From assembly GCA_026214975.1 (NCBI GenBank), contig CM047808.1, forward strand, positions 9,202,267 through 9,266,266: a DNA stretch of 64,000 nt, written 5' to 3'. This DNA is from Gentiana macrophylla (taxonomy: Eukaryota > Streptophyta > Magnoliopsida > Gentianales > Gentianaceae). Position numbers and translations under genes: made by a program. Positions 23,224 to 34,965 of this stretch are shown here, piece after piece. Below the pieces are notes generated by a model. It did no database searches, was not told the DNA's origin, and worked only from the letters and a program-made list of their open reading frames with translations. Within the stretch, counting starts at the first letter, position 1. Every line of letters starts with the position of its first letter.

Positions 23224-24211
23224 AAAACTTGTCTACGGATTTTATCTATGCAAAACAAACAAGTAATAAATTTGTAATCCGGTTAACCCCAAGTATAAGG
23301 ATCGTAGTACTAGTGGTTAATGCCGGGTCGATCTTACGGGGAACTAAACGATTGTGGTTCCTAGTTTTTGTCTAACTAAACTATGTCACGGGAAACTAAA
23401 CTAAACAGCGATTAAACAAAACTAAACTGAACATATATGCTGAATATAAACTAGACAGAGGACGAATCCAAAGCTAGGGAGGTTTGGTTGCGAACAAATT
23501 ACTCTAAAAGTGCAATAGAAAATAAACTAGCTAAACAGTTCAAGTCTCAAGGGTTAAATCAAGTTTAATACGGGCAAACGAGTATTGATCCACCTATCCA
23601 ACAAACACTAGTCTCTCATCCCGATTATATTGCAGTTTCTACCAAGTTGTGGTTCATCTTATCAAAGGTATGAATCCTACTTTCGTAGATGATTCGCCTA
23701 TTAATTTCTATCTTTCGATTTACGGAAATTGTAGCGTCATAACATAAACAAAGATGTAAACTTTAGCGTTTTAACCTAGATTTCCAACCTATCAACTTTC
23801 GCTTGACATAGATTAAAGATCTATTCCTAAATCATGGTGATCTAATGTTTATAAAGACTTTCATCAAATATAAAGCATCATACATGCACATCTTTCGATA
23901 TAAATGCAATTAATCAACATAAGACATGATAAAGGAAACAACTTGATTAAAACTTACAAAATAACCGAAGAATCAAAAGTAATGCAAGTTGGATGGCTTC
24001 ACAATGCTCGTTTGATTGAAGCCCAGCCTCTTAGCATCCTTGAATAGCTTGAATTGTTGAAGTAAATTGCATAAACTAAACTAATTTTATCTAGGAACTT
24101 AAGAACATAAAACTGGGAAAAAACTGAGTAAAAACGCAGCCTATAGCCGCCCCTAGGGTTTAGGGTTCGAGAATTGTAGAATTGGTATCTCAATGTGTGA
24201 AAATAGGCAAG

Positions 24212-24219
24212 TATTTATA
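24212..24219 (-). promoter_or_regulatory. Putative TATA box of element A LTR
   Basis: TATAAATA on the minus strand, with the interrupted-palindrome cluster starting about 30 bp upstream. Assigned by sequence and position. Confidence 0.55.
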
Positions 24220-24247
24220 GAGATTTGAGGCGGTTTCACTAAGTCGG

Positions 24248-24480
24248 CGATCCGGACGCTCGTTCAGTTAAGTAGACGCTCGTCCAGGTGTTCTGAACTC
24301 CAACGCAGACGTTCGTTTGGGTAGCGTCCAAACTCTCTGATCTTCTTTTTGCACTTTGGACGCTCGTTTGATTGTTCTGGACGTTCGTTCAGTAAGTTCA
24401 TGATGCCTCAATATTGAATTCTTCCTCTAGACGCCCGTTTGGATTATCAGACGCCCGTCCACTCCTGGACGGGACTTGGA
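24248..24480 (-). promoter_or_regulatory. Interrupted-palindrome cluster upstream of TATA, element A
   Basis: About eight copies of a degenerate NGACG-NN-CGTCN motif, for example GGACGCTCGTTC, AGACGCTCGTCC, GGACGTTCGTTC and AGACGCCCGTCC. Spacing is irregular. The corresponding B copies are at 28360-28550 and 41190-41380. Confidence 0.6.
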
Positions 24481-24841
24481 CGCTTGATTTAATTTGGAAT
24501 AAAACTTGATTAAATCATCTCTATCTCTTTTCCTGTCCACTCCATTTGATCATTATCTCTTCTTAAATCTTTATAGCTCGAATTTAACCCTTTTTTATCA
24601 CCATTTGAGCACAATGAACACACCTATAACACATGGAAAACATCGCAAAACTGTAATAAAGTCCAATTAATTATAATTCACGATCAAAACACATAATTTA
24701 TTCAATATTGCGATTAAGTCCTTAAAAACCTAGTATGCTCAATATTTCCATATAAGGGCCATTTATTATGCAATTAATCCAATTAAGAGGGAAAATACCA
24801 TAAAATATATCATAATAAAACATAGATTTTCACCCTTAACA

Positions 24842-24972
24842 ACACTTCAGGCCCAACTAGCCTTTATTGACACAAAACTGAAATAAAAAGACTGATTAAA
24901 CTAGGCGTTTTCCTTAAGCCCAAAAGCGTAGTGAATGTATAATATCGAAGCTTCATCACCCCTTTTGGGCTG
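24842..24972. other. Unassigned 131-bp segment
   Basis: Lies between the A LTR end and the first recognisable base of the D 5' LTR. It does not match the corresponding part of the D 3' LTR (about 51850-51984), so it is not simply D sequence. No motif seen. Confidence 0.5.
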
Positions 24973-25395
24973 GGGTATGAGAGCAAGATGTCCTTAAGCT
25001 AACTCAATGGTTGTAACCGGTACATTCTAACATTATTTTGAACCGTTAAGCTGATTATTATGAATGCTAAAATAGAAGTCGTAGTATTCGTAATAATAAG
25101 TGGCTAGACTTGTAACTAGCCAAGGCAATGTAATTAAACTATTTTGGTTGATCGGATAATGATTATGTAATATATAATTTCGATTGTGTTGAAGCTTTTT
25201 CTACTTAAATTGATTGTTAGCTCGTGTTGGAGTAATTAACCAATATTAGCACACAAACACTTGATTGATACCGAACGGAGATATTAGGTGTGAGAACGAG
25301 GTAGAAAAACCGGAAGGTAAAGTTGACCATTATCGGAGTTCAATTTCTTATCCGGGGAATGAATTAGTTGTACTCGAGATTTTATCATGTCAAAT
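24973..25395 (+). repeat. D 5' LTR, middle part
   Basis: Matches 51985-52407 of the D 3' LTR. It is interrupted at CAAAT (25391-25395) by the solo LTR F and resumes at 41825. Confidence 0.88.
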
Positions 25396-25889
25396 TGATG
25401 GGAGTCAAATTGTAGTGTATTTCTTATACGAGATTACCTCCTTTTACGAGTTATTCATGGTTATTTTGGGCTATTATGAGTAGTATATGAATGATATTCA
25501 CTTATATACATGTTTCGAGACTAATGACGTTTTCGTCCTAAAAACTCGTGTTTTATGTGGATTTCGTTACGTTTCTGTCAATGTATATTATGCCTTGGTG
25601 CTCGTGTCTTTGTTTTCAGGCTCATATTGATGTATAAGGTCGAGAATAAGGAAGAGATTCTCGAGAAAGAACGAGATTTGGGGCCAAGGAGGAGAAAAGA
25701 GTGAAGAATCATTGACGAAATCTGAACCAGTCATTTCAGGGGCATTTTGGTCACACTTGGAGACACTTTGAGGAAGAGTTGTCTTGATGAAAGTTGTAGA
25801 GCGTTGAATCAGATTTCCAACGCATTTTGAATCATCTCATTTGGAGCCCTATTAGTGAAGTTATGATGAAAATACTGAAACCTACCCCA

Positions 25890-26320
25890 AACTGGCGTTT
25901 GGAAGATCCAAACGGGCGTTCGCTTCATTCAGAAAGTTGCGTTTTCTGCTGGACGGGCGTCCAAATGACATCAAACGGGCGTTTGTGAGGGTTCAGCCCG
26001 AAAACCAAAGCTCATACAAGGCAAACGGGCGTTCATGCAACTCAAACGGGCGTTTGTGAGGGTTCAAACTCTAGTTTGGCCCCGACAACAGTATTTCGCC
26101 ATACCTGTAACATTAATCTTTATTTTGACCCATCTTGGAGGCATTTTCTGTCCAAGTCGTCTTCATGAAAGTTTTGGGTAATTGAACAAGCTTTCCAACG
26201 CATCTTGAATCGTTCAAATCGGAGCTCTACACAAAAAGTTATTGCTGATTTACTGATGCAGAAAGTTGGCTCTTCAGGCAAACGGGCGTTTGCCTTGCCA
26301 CGGACGCTCGTTCGCGGTCG
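25890..26320 (+). promoter_or_regulatory. Interrupted-palindrome cluster in solo LTR F
   Basis: Contains CAAACG-GG-CGTTTG more than once, GGACG-GG-CGTCC and GGACG-CT-CGTTC, with further degenerate copies. The cluster lies just upstream of TATAAAAA at 26337-26344. The arms vary between AA/TT and GG/CC types but remain complementary. Confidence 0.65.
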
Positions 26321-26336
26321 GGATGCGGAAAAAACC

Positions 26337-26344
26337 TATAAAAA
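26337..26344 (+). promoter_or_regulatory. Putative TATA box of LTR F
   Basis: TATAAAAA follows the palindrome cluster. F is oriented plus. Assigned by sequence and position. Confidence 0.55.
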
Positions 26345-27325
26345 CCCTCTTTTTCGGTCCCATATCATATCTATTCAATCCTGGACGACTTTGGGCATCT
26401 TAGGGGCGATTTTAGGGCGGTTTTGAGTAGTTTATACACCCTTTGATCCCCATATTCCATAGATTAAATCCTTTGATTCTACATACTTCCTCCTAGATTA
26501 ATTTTCCGTTTCAATAGCAAAGATTCGACTTTTTGGTGGATTATTTCTTCAACATTCAAGGTTTGATTTTTATGATGATTATGCTTTCGTTTATTATTGT
26601 TCTTAGTATAATGTCCTTTAATTACTTCGTTGTTAGTATGATTATGAGTAGCTAAAGTAGTTGTGTAGCCGAATTATGTGAAAACGGGTGAAAATCCCAA
26701 AGGGGGATGAGATGGGAGTTGTGTAACGCTTAATTAAACGTTTGTATGATGAATTCATGTTCTAAAACTTGTTTTGATTGTTGTAATAGCTTTGAATGAG
26801 ATTGACAACCTTGTTCACTGTTACACACACATCGAGCTTATATATGTATTTTGCGGCGAGGTGTAGGATACGGGTATTAGAATCACTAGACATAGCCTTG
26901 ATTGTTAGATTGACAACCTAGCTAGACGTTAGGACTATGCCTATGTGAGGTTCTTATCGGGTTCCCGAGCGGCTCATTATTCTGGTCAACCATGTTAGGC
27001 GAGTTAGCTTTCTAAAGGGAGGGTTAATAAGCCTAGTATAGGGGGTTAAGAGAGAGTTGTTCAGACCTTAACGCAAGAATAAGGAGTTGACACCCGTGGA
27101 TGTCATATAAATTGAATTGGATAGGTAGGTCGGTTAAGACACACTCCTTGTCAAGTCTTTCCTGTGGGGTAAAAGTAACCCGCTGAATCGTAGTTCGGCT
27201 ATGCTTTTTAATCATATAAGTAAAACCAGTAGTGTAATCATTACTTTCTGCATTAGTATAATACCTCTCCACCATATTTTGGCATGAACTAAGTTCGAAG
27301 TCGACTTTGGTACTTCATTGTTACT

Positions 27326-28901
27326 TGTCACGGATTTTATCAACACAAAATAAACAAGTAATAATCCGGTTAACCTCAAGTATAAGGATCGTAGTATGGA
27401 GGCTAATGCCGGGTCGATCTTACGGGGAACTAAACGATTGTGATTTCTAGTTTTTATCTAACTAACCTATGTCACGATTACTAAGCTAAATAACGGATAA
27501 AAATAAACAAATACTGTAAATTAAACTTTAACTAAAACGTAAAATCGACATGGTAAGAGATGATCTAAAGCCAGAAAGATACGGGCTGCGAACCAATTTA
27601 AACTAACTAATCTAAGATGCGGATAAAAGTAAACTAACTAGACAAATTCAAGCTTTTAAGGATTTAAATCAAATTTATAACGAGCAAACGAGGATTGATC
27701 CACCTATCCAACAAGCATTGATTCCCTATCTCGATTATATTGCAGTTTTTATTCAGATTGTGGTTTCACCTTACCTAGACATGAACCCTAATTCCTTAGA
27801 AAGTTCATCTATCAATCTATTATCTTCCGATGTGAGATTAACGCGTTTAATAACCAAAGGTGCAAACTTTTTGTTTATAACCTAGTAATCAGACCTATTA
27901 ACTTCCGTTATGATAGATTCGAGTTACTATTCTTATTCATGGTGATCTAGGGTTTATTAAGACTTCCATCAACAATAAACAATCAACACATGCATATCTT
28001 CCGATATAAAAGCAAATTAAACATGAATAAACATGAATAAGAAACAACCTTTATTAAAAACTCACAAGATGATCGAAGAAAACGAAATCAACAATTGTTG
28101 GACGGCTTCACAATACTCGCTTGATGAAGCTTTTAGCCTCTGAACATCCTCAAGAACTCAAATTTGCAGTAAAAGTACATAAAAAGTAACTAGTGTTTAA
28201 TCTAAATTAAGAGCATGAAAATAGGAATAAAAGATGAAAACGCAGCCTAAAGCCGCCCCTAGGTTTAGGGTTTTGAATAATGTGTGTATGATGATCTTTT
28301 GTGGAGAAAACAACCCGACTATATATAGATTTTAAAGTCGGTTCTCGCTAAGTCGGCCACCGGACGCCCGTCTGAAACCTTGAACGCCCGCCCACTCTTC
28401 AATAATACCGAATCGGGCGAGTCATGACCAGGACGCTCCATCCATCCAGCGTCCACTCAGGCCCAAACTTCTCGAATCAAAGATGACACCCTGGACGCTC
28501 GTCCAATTGCACTGCACGCCCGCCCACTCGGACGGAGATATCTGACGCCTTGATTTGATATGATCGATTTTGATTTATTGATCTTTATCTCTTCTATCTC
28601 TATCCCACTTTTTCATTATCTCTTTTATCATCATATATTTGAACTTAATCAACCTTTGATCATCTTTTGAGCCTCCAACATGTATCTATAACACATAAAA
28701 ACATCGCAAAATGTAATAATGCTCAAATAATCATAAAATCACAATTAAAACACATAAATCAACCTATTTTGCGATTAACTCTTCTAAAATCTCATTTGCT
28801 CAATATATCCATTAAACCTCGTTTCTTATGCAATTTAGTACAAATACGGGAAAAATATCATAGAATATAGCATTATAAATCGTATAAATTCACCCTTAAC
28901 A
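27326..28901 (-). repeat. 3' LTR of element B
   Basis: Reads TGTCACGG...CCTTAACA on the plus strand, 1576 bp, and matches 40157-41732. TATATATAG is at about 28319-28328, with a palindrome cluster at 28360-28550. Confidence 0.96.
28360..28550 (-). promoter_or_regulatory. Interrupted-palindrome cluster, element B 3' LTR
   Basis: Degenerate GGACG-NN-CGTCC motifs (GGACGCCCGTCT, GGACGCTCGTCC and others) lie directly upstream, in element sense, of the TATA-like sequence. The 5' LTR has the same cluster at 41190-41380. Confidence 0.6.
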
Positions 28902-28935
28902 ACTCCCCACACTTAAGCTTTTGCTCGTCCGAGCA
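28902..28935 (-). other. Polypurine tract of element B
   Basis: On the minus strand AAGCTTAAGTGTGGGGAGT abuts the 3' LTR; it is preceded by the GCTCG..CGAGC stretch common in Athila-like 3' ends. Confidence 0.88.
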
Positions 28936-30351
28936 AAACAAAACAAAAGTTAGGCTCGAGAGAAAACAGGCATCTAAACGTGCATAACACATATCCAATA
29001 AATCGAAGTTCACCCTTGTGCGTGTGCATAGCCATAATAAACTTCCACTATATCCAAACATCGAGAAACTCAAAGCAAAACTAGCTAATACCCCCTTGTA
29101 GACTAGTAATAAAGGACACTCATAAGATGCACCCTACAAGCGTGATATATCCCTAAAAGAATGATCGAATATATCTAGGGCCTTCTACGAGATACTCGAG
29201 GATAATCCCTACAACATATCTATCGGTTTATACTGGGGATAAGATAGCGATAATCGAGTCTTATATACATTTCATAACACTTTATCGCTTGATTTAACTT
29301 TTCACTTAAAACACACACATCGAATGAGCTCTTGCCCCCTGTCATAGCGAATAGGACATTTCGAGATAATACCCTACCTTACTCCAATCACGAAGCGACT
29401 TCTTCGATCGTCGTGAGCTTTTAGTCATCATAGTGGTATAGGACATACGTGGTATACCCTATCTCACTCAAATCATCGACTAGCTTTCGACACACCCAAT
29501 AATTTCATATTAATTCAACTTTTTCACTTGACAATAGCTACGTGTTGCTTATCACATTCAAACCTTAGATATTCACAGTATATCATACTACGGAACTAAA
29601 TACAAACTACCATAAATCTCACGATATATACGTAGCACTAAGTACATGACTTATAAGAAAATCAAAAACTACTAATCCAAAACGGGGTATAACCTTATAA
29701 AAATAGCTCATCATTCACTATGGCTCGTGAAAAATAGTGCCAGGTGAAACATCTAACTTACCAAATATATGATACGTAGCATAGATGACTATCGAAAACA
29801 AAGAACATTAACTTGTATTGCCTACTCGGGACAAAACAAAAACAACAGTGTCGGAAAATTGCAAAAATTTTAGCTCATTTGCATAGAAACATTACGAAAT
29901 AAACAAATGTGTAGATACATATCGAAACATTCCCCTCCCCCACACTTAAAAATCAACATGTCCTCATGTTGTGCAAAACGAAAGAAAAAGAAAAGACTTA
30001 GCTGATTTCAATCGAAACTCGAATCGTTGGTCAGGCCGGAGCCTTCATAATGATATCAAGAATGCGTAACCAGACAATGTAGATACCTGCACAACTTAGA
30101 CAACATGGAACCATCTCGGGGAAAACGGGGAGTCATACCAACATGAAAAGAGATATCAAAAATAAAGATAAATCAAAGTGAGAGCACTCAATACATCCGA
30201 GAAAGTTGAAACACGCTTGAAATGAAAGTACGCCGCTTTATGGCTTACAAGGTCCATCGAAAATAAATAGTAGCAATATCAAAATTACAACGAACCGTAT
30301 AAGTAAAAATGTCAATACAAAACAACCAATGTAAAAATAGACAAAATAAGA
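28936..30351 (-). other. Element B 3' UTR
   Basis: About 1.4 kb between the env-position ORF and the PPT. No coding motif or known repeat recognised. A second purine-rich site (AAGTGTGGGGGAGGGG on the minus strand) at 29933-29948 may be a further priming site. Confidence 0.5.
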
Positions 30352-31832
30352 TCAAGGTTGGCTCGGTGCCGCAGAATCATCAGCTGGAGGATCAGAGGAG
30401 GGTCCAGAAGGTGGTGCCGTAGCCCTAGCTGCCGAGTCAGGCTGGTCCTCATCTGAAGATGACTCGAGTCGTAAAGCATCCGCAATGACCTGCTCAATCT
30501 CATCAAGTAAAAGATAATCAACGGAGCTCGGATTGAAGATTCGTCATCCCTCGGTTGCCGCCCTCACAGATGCAATCAAGAATCGTCAACATGTTATTCT
30601 CGTATCCCGAATATCACCGAGCCATTCCCGAAACTATTGGCCATGCTTAACCGCATCCTGACAGCGGTAGATAAAGGAGGAAGGGCGGATGCACGAGGTG
30701 GTGCCGATGAACCAGGCTCCGTAGGTGCCTCCGGCTCAGAATGTCCCGAGGGCTTACTCTTTTCCCTCTGTATAGGCCTAGGGTTCTTCGGTTTATGATC
30801 CGCCCCAAACTCAGGCACACCGGCATCGAGGCACAAACTGTGGATCAAATGAGGTACGATCAAGCTCCGTGTATAAACCTTCTGGTTGATAGAGATCTCG
30901 TCATACAATGCCTGTCCCACATCCACATTCAGTCCAAACGTCAACGCATACAGCATGCCTAGGTCACCAATATGAAAATGTGTCAAGTTGTTTTTAGGCA
31001 ACAACCGACTCTGAATGAAACGACATCGACCTTCCAGGTCCTCCGTCCAGTCGTGGTAACCAACTCCTTCCGGTCTCCTCCCGGTCTCAACGCCGAGGCC
31101 ACATCCGGGCAAACTCTCAATCTCAACTCCTCCAAAGGATCCCGCCCCAAACTCGCCTATGCACAATCTCCTCCTTATAGTCCCGACCTCAAAGCCGCTA
31201 AGTTGTATTTCCGATTAATCACCTCCGGTGTAAAGGAACTTCCACCCCTCGAACCACGACTACCTTTGTCCCCAAGTCGGTTTCCGAACAGTTTGCATAA
31301 AATTCCCGAACTAGGAGCTATTCACCGGGGTAGTCGGGATTGTCATCAAGGCTTCCCACTTCCTATCCTTAAGCAACTTAACGAACCCGGATCGACCTTC
31401 GCCTCCAAAATAGCCCTCTCAACCAACATGTTTCTTGAAAAGTAGTGTTTAGTATAAACTTCATGGGCTCTAGGGTTCACTAAACGACGAGGCAATGGCA
31501 TCGGGCAACGGTTTTAGACTTCTTTCTAGGAGGGCTGCCTAGGTACAATCGGCTCCTCTTCCGGGTAGCCTCGGCAGTCTCCTCACCCTAGGCGAACCTC
31601 CACCTCTCTCGAACTCACAGGCATCCGTACTAAAGGCACATCATCATCCGTCTCGGACTCCGAGGTTGGCTCATCTCTCAAGGTCGCCCTAGTTTGGGTG
31701 GCTCTCAGGGGTTGCTCACGAATACTCACACCCGGTTAGGATCAACTAAGGTAGGTCAATCTCTTTACGCTTCTTCCCGCCCCGGGCCACTTCCTTACCA
31801 TGCCTCTTCACAACCGCCTTCTTATGAACCAT
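30352..31832 (-). pseudogene. Element B env-position ORF (plant transposon protein domain)
   Basis: Minus-strand reading from an ATG at 31832 (MVHKKAVVKRHGKEV, basic) to a stop at 30352-30354. The centre contains REFYANCSETDLGTKV and VPFTPEVINRKYNL (about 31200-31310). Next comes HFHIGDLGMLYALTFGLNVD (30920-31000), then a Pro/Ser/acidic tail. This resembles the 'putative plant transposon protein' domain found in Athila-type elements at the place of retroviral env. No clear signal peptide or transmembrane helix was seen, so an envelope role is not supported. Four or more frameshifts. Function unknown. Confidence 0.7.
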
Positions 31833-32800
31833 TTCCACGCCTAATCTAAACCAAGCAATCCAAATGTGCACAAAGGATACCCGTTTATCATCCAAAGCGG
31901 GATTTCAAATCAACCAAACCACAAACCACATCCATAATCATCACCAAACAACCCATTCATCACCCATCACAACACCACATCACCAAAACAGAGCAGAAAG
32001 AAACACCAAAACCGAAAAAAAAAAAACAAATTAAGGTGACATTCAAGAAAACGAGCCGGCCCAAAGATCGAACTCACAAAAACGTGAATGAAATCCAGAA
32101 AAGTTGTTACCAACTTACCAAGTAGGGTGAGTAGATCTTGATCGAGATGAAGATTAGTCCAAACAACACCAAATTGGCTCCCAAAATCGGATTTTCTCTC
32201 AAAAAGTCGGATCAAGTGGGTCCTGATTCTCCAAAAATATCGTGTGTTGGGGGATTTGGTTATGAAAATCAAAGAGAGGGTATCAAGGGCGGCCTATAGC
32301 ACTTTGAATCGCTCGAAATGGTTTAGAATCGACGATTTTAGGGCAAAAGGAGGGAGAGAAACCGTGTTTGCGTTTTGAAATTACGAAAAGTGAGGGTTCA
32401 CTCGATGATGGGGTATATATAGACGAGAGGTTGGACGCTGTTCAACTCGCTCGGTGGGCGCCCACCGGGAAATCGAGATGAATCGGACGGGCGCCCGTTT
32501 ATTGAAGACGCTTCGCCCAAGATTTGAAATCACATGAGATTGGAGGAATAAAGCGCACGGGCGCCCAGGCTTAGTGGACGCTCGTCCTGAAATTGGTCAA
32601 GGCGGACGGGCGTCCAGAGTTCTGGACGGGCGTCCACGCAGTTTAAGTGCAAAAATCATAAAATTCCCATACACATCAAATTCAAAATTCCCTTCTTATT
32701 AAACTTATATAAATCCTCAAAAATACAAATAAAAAGCAAATGAAGTACAAAATTACTAATAAATAAAAACAAATGGAAAACAGTGGGTTGCCTCCCACTC
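31833..32800 (-). other. Element B spacer with palindromes
   Basis: Non-coding by inspection. It contains GGACGGGCGTCC-type interrupted palindromes at about 32485-32635 and a near-duplicate of the conserved GCGC...GGGAGGCAACCC motif at 32790-32812. A possible secondary promoter for the env-position ORF is conceivable but not shown. Confidence 0.45.
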
Positions 32801-32839
32801 AGCGCTTTTGTTTTACGTCGTTTGCTCGATGAAACATCC

Positions 32840-33250
32840 TAAGAACGCTAGTCATCATAAATGTCCGACCAATCGATCACTCGAATGAGACGGCGGAGCA
32901 TGTCAATTGCCGGAGGGAAATCATACTCATCTTGTAAAACCCGGTCCTCACCACTACATCAACACCTCGAAAGTGCTCACTTGAAAGACTAGCGCTAAAT
33001 CTGTCAAGATCGGATCATTGAGGATGGTGTAAGGACGCCTTAGAGCCGCTGTAACTCCTCAAGAGTAAAGTCTCCACCTCCCGAACAACGGGAACAATGA
33101 GAACATAGGTGACCGCCTTGACGCGGGTACTAATGTCAAAATCTACGTGCAAAACGATGGTTCCTCCCGCCCGTCATCTACAAGAATGAGTGGAATCCTC
33201 CTAAGGAAAGGTAACTCCTCCGGGTCGAACACCGAAATCCATATCTAGAA
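32840..33250 (-). pseudogene. Unidentified short reading frame between integrase and env-position ORF
   Basis: A minus-strand reading starts MDFGVRPGGVTF near 33241 and is frameshifted within about 12 codons. Recognisable codon structure fades by 33060. I do not recognise a family. It is framed by the two GCGC...GGCAACC motifs at 32790-32812 and 33372-33392. Confidence 0.3.
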
Positions 33251-33432
33251 AGCACAACTAATCGATGAGATAAAAACAAGAACTTAATAAGGCTAAAATC
33301 GAATAAACTAAACTTAAATACTAACACTATCAAAGCATAAAACAAAACAACTAAAAGAACGATATCTAGGTTGCCCCCTAGTGGCGCTTTTGGTTAATGT
33401 CGTTAGCTCGACACATTGTAAGCTCACCTGGA

Positions 33433-33765
33433 TCAAAGCCATTTAACCCTTCTCGCCACCACTACCTCGTAAGCTCCGATCGAGAGTGTGGCTGCAGTAA
33501 AACAAGATCTCACACATGGGGTGAAATCTTTGAAAGCTCTCCAAACCTTCTTAAGTTTCCCCATAGTTGTGTTCTTTCTCTCGACTCCTCGATGACGTTT
33601 AAGTTGTCGCTCCCTCTCTAACTCTTCCATATCAAAGACTACCGCTAGAACTTCTTCAGACGGATCACTACCGTCATCCTCGGAGAACAAGTCGGGTGAT
33701 AACTCGTCAAATTCTTCGACACGAGTAACACCACATCCGAGAATATCGAGAAATTTAACAATCAA
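33433..33765 (-). CDS. Unidentified small ORF after integrase, element B
   Basis: 110 codons on the minus strand, from an ATG at 33765 to about 33433. The middle is acidic (ELSPDLFSEDDGSDPSEEVL), then basic (ERERQLKRHRGVERK) with possible coiled coil. It starts shortly after the integrase end. No known domain recognised. It could be the disrupted C-terminal extension of pol or an accessory ORF. Confidence 0.35.
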   Translation of the reverse strand: MIVKFLDILGCGVTRVEEFDELSPDLFSEDDGSDPSEEVLAVVFDMEELERERQLKRHRGVERKNTTMGKLKKVWRAFKDFTPCVRSCFTAATLSIGAYEVVVARRVKWL

Positions 33766-33779
33766 AGATGTCTCTTTAG

Positions 33780-34965
33780 GTTCACCAATATAGTGTTTGC
33801 ATCTTTGACCGTTGACTCAAACGGTTCACCACTATAACCACGAAGTTCTAGAACGCCTCCGGAATGATTTGGAGAATCTCGAAAGGGCCGGACCAACGTG
33901 TCCTTAACTTTCCAGAAAGCAGATGTAACCTGGAATTATATAGAAGAACTTGTTCGCCGACATGAAATTCTCTTTTCTTAATCTTAGCATCGTGGAGTAG
34001 CTTCATCTTATCCTTACTAATCCTGGCACTTTCATAGGCCTGGAGTGCGACTCGATCCGACTCATGTAATCTTTGTAGTCGATGCTTCCCACAAGATTGG
34101 GAATCAAAGTTCGTAAACTTTGTAGCCCAATAAGCTCTATGCTCTAACTCGACAGCAGATGACATGGTTTCCCGTAGACCATCCGATATGGTGATGTACC
34201 CATGGGGTCTTATAGGCGATTCGATATGCCCACAAGACATCATCCAACTTTAGACTCAGTCTTTCCTATGATCATAATGATCTTCTCAGGATCTTCTTAA
34301 TGCTCTGGTTGCTCCTTTCAACCTCGACCACTAGTCATCGGATGATATGGTGTGCCAATTTTATGCCGGACACCATATTTTTCGAGTACTTTCTCTCTAG
34401 GGTCGGTTGCGTAAATGCGTCCCTTCATCATCGATCAAGGCACGTGGACATCCAAACCTCACGAAAATATTCTTCTTTAGAAATTTCATTACCGTTTTAT
34501 GATCATTGTGAGGAGTGGCTTGGGCCTCCACCCATTTAGACACGTAATCCACGCAGAGACTAAGATGTATTTATTACCGCAAGATGATGGGAATGGTCCC
34601 ATAAAGTCGATACCCCATACATCAAAGACTTCGTGATTCGAGGATGGGTTTTAAAGGCATGTCAAAACGCTTCGTCAGTACCGGTTCTTTGGCACCTATC
34701 ACAAGCTTTACTGAAAGCTTCCGTATCTTTAAAGATCGTGAGGCCAATAGAAACCGGATTGAAAGATCTTAGCAACGGTTCTCCACGGACCAAAGTGACC
34801 TCTCTGTGGGTCCACCGTGGTAGCCTTTGCTCAATGATGTCACGTTGCTCAGATTCGAATACATCTCTAAGCAAACCATCTTTACAGATCTTGAAAAGAT
34901 AAGGTTCATCCCAAACGAAATATTTTAAATCCGAGAAGAACTTTTTCTTCTCTCGATAAGACATC
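33780..34965 (-). pseudogene. Element B integrase
   Basis: Minus strand. The zinc-binding domain is at 34680-34964 (SDLKYFVWDEPYLFKICKDG, then CDRCQRTG). The core is badly broken around 34300-34620 but readable in pieces. The C-terminal part is clear at 33848-34243: VELEHRAYWATKFTNFD, then KMKLLHDAKIKKREF and LRTRWSGPFEI. The element A fragment helps to confirm the region. It would act in insertion of the cDNA into chromosomes. Inactive here through frameshifts. Confidence 0.87.

Larger units (their letters stand above)
17513..24841 (-). mobile_element. Athila-type gypsy element A, 3'-truncated
   Basis: A minus-strand Ty3/gypsy element with 5' LTR (23230-24841), tRNA-Asp-type primer site, leader, gag with two zinc knuckles, protease, RT, RNase H and the start of integrase. 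It stops inside integrase at 17513 next to a truncated X block. The rest of integrase, any downstream ORF and the 3' LTR are gone. It is closely related to element B throughout. Many frameshifts are present. A single deletion removing the X end, the start of the D LTR and the A 3' part would explain the junction; this is inference. Confidence 0.9.
23230..24841 (-). repeat. 5' LTR of element A
   Basis: On the plus strand it reads TGTCTACGG...CACCCTTAACA, 1612 bp, and is homologous to the 1576-bp LTRs of B. A TATA-like TATTTATA (minus TATAAATA) is at 24212-24219. Just upstream of it, in element sense, is the palindrome cluster at 24248-24480. Confidence 0.92.

Noticed and set aside
25265..25483. 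72-codon plus-strand frame, partly repeated at 52286
   Set aside because: Lies in the D LTR and crosses the border to LTR F; the second copy diverges after the border.
30972..31445. Plus-strand open frame of 157 codons
   Set aside because: Antisense to the env-position reading of element B, which has family-like motifs on the minus strand.
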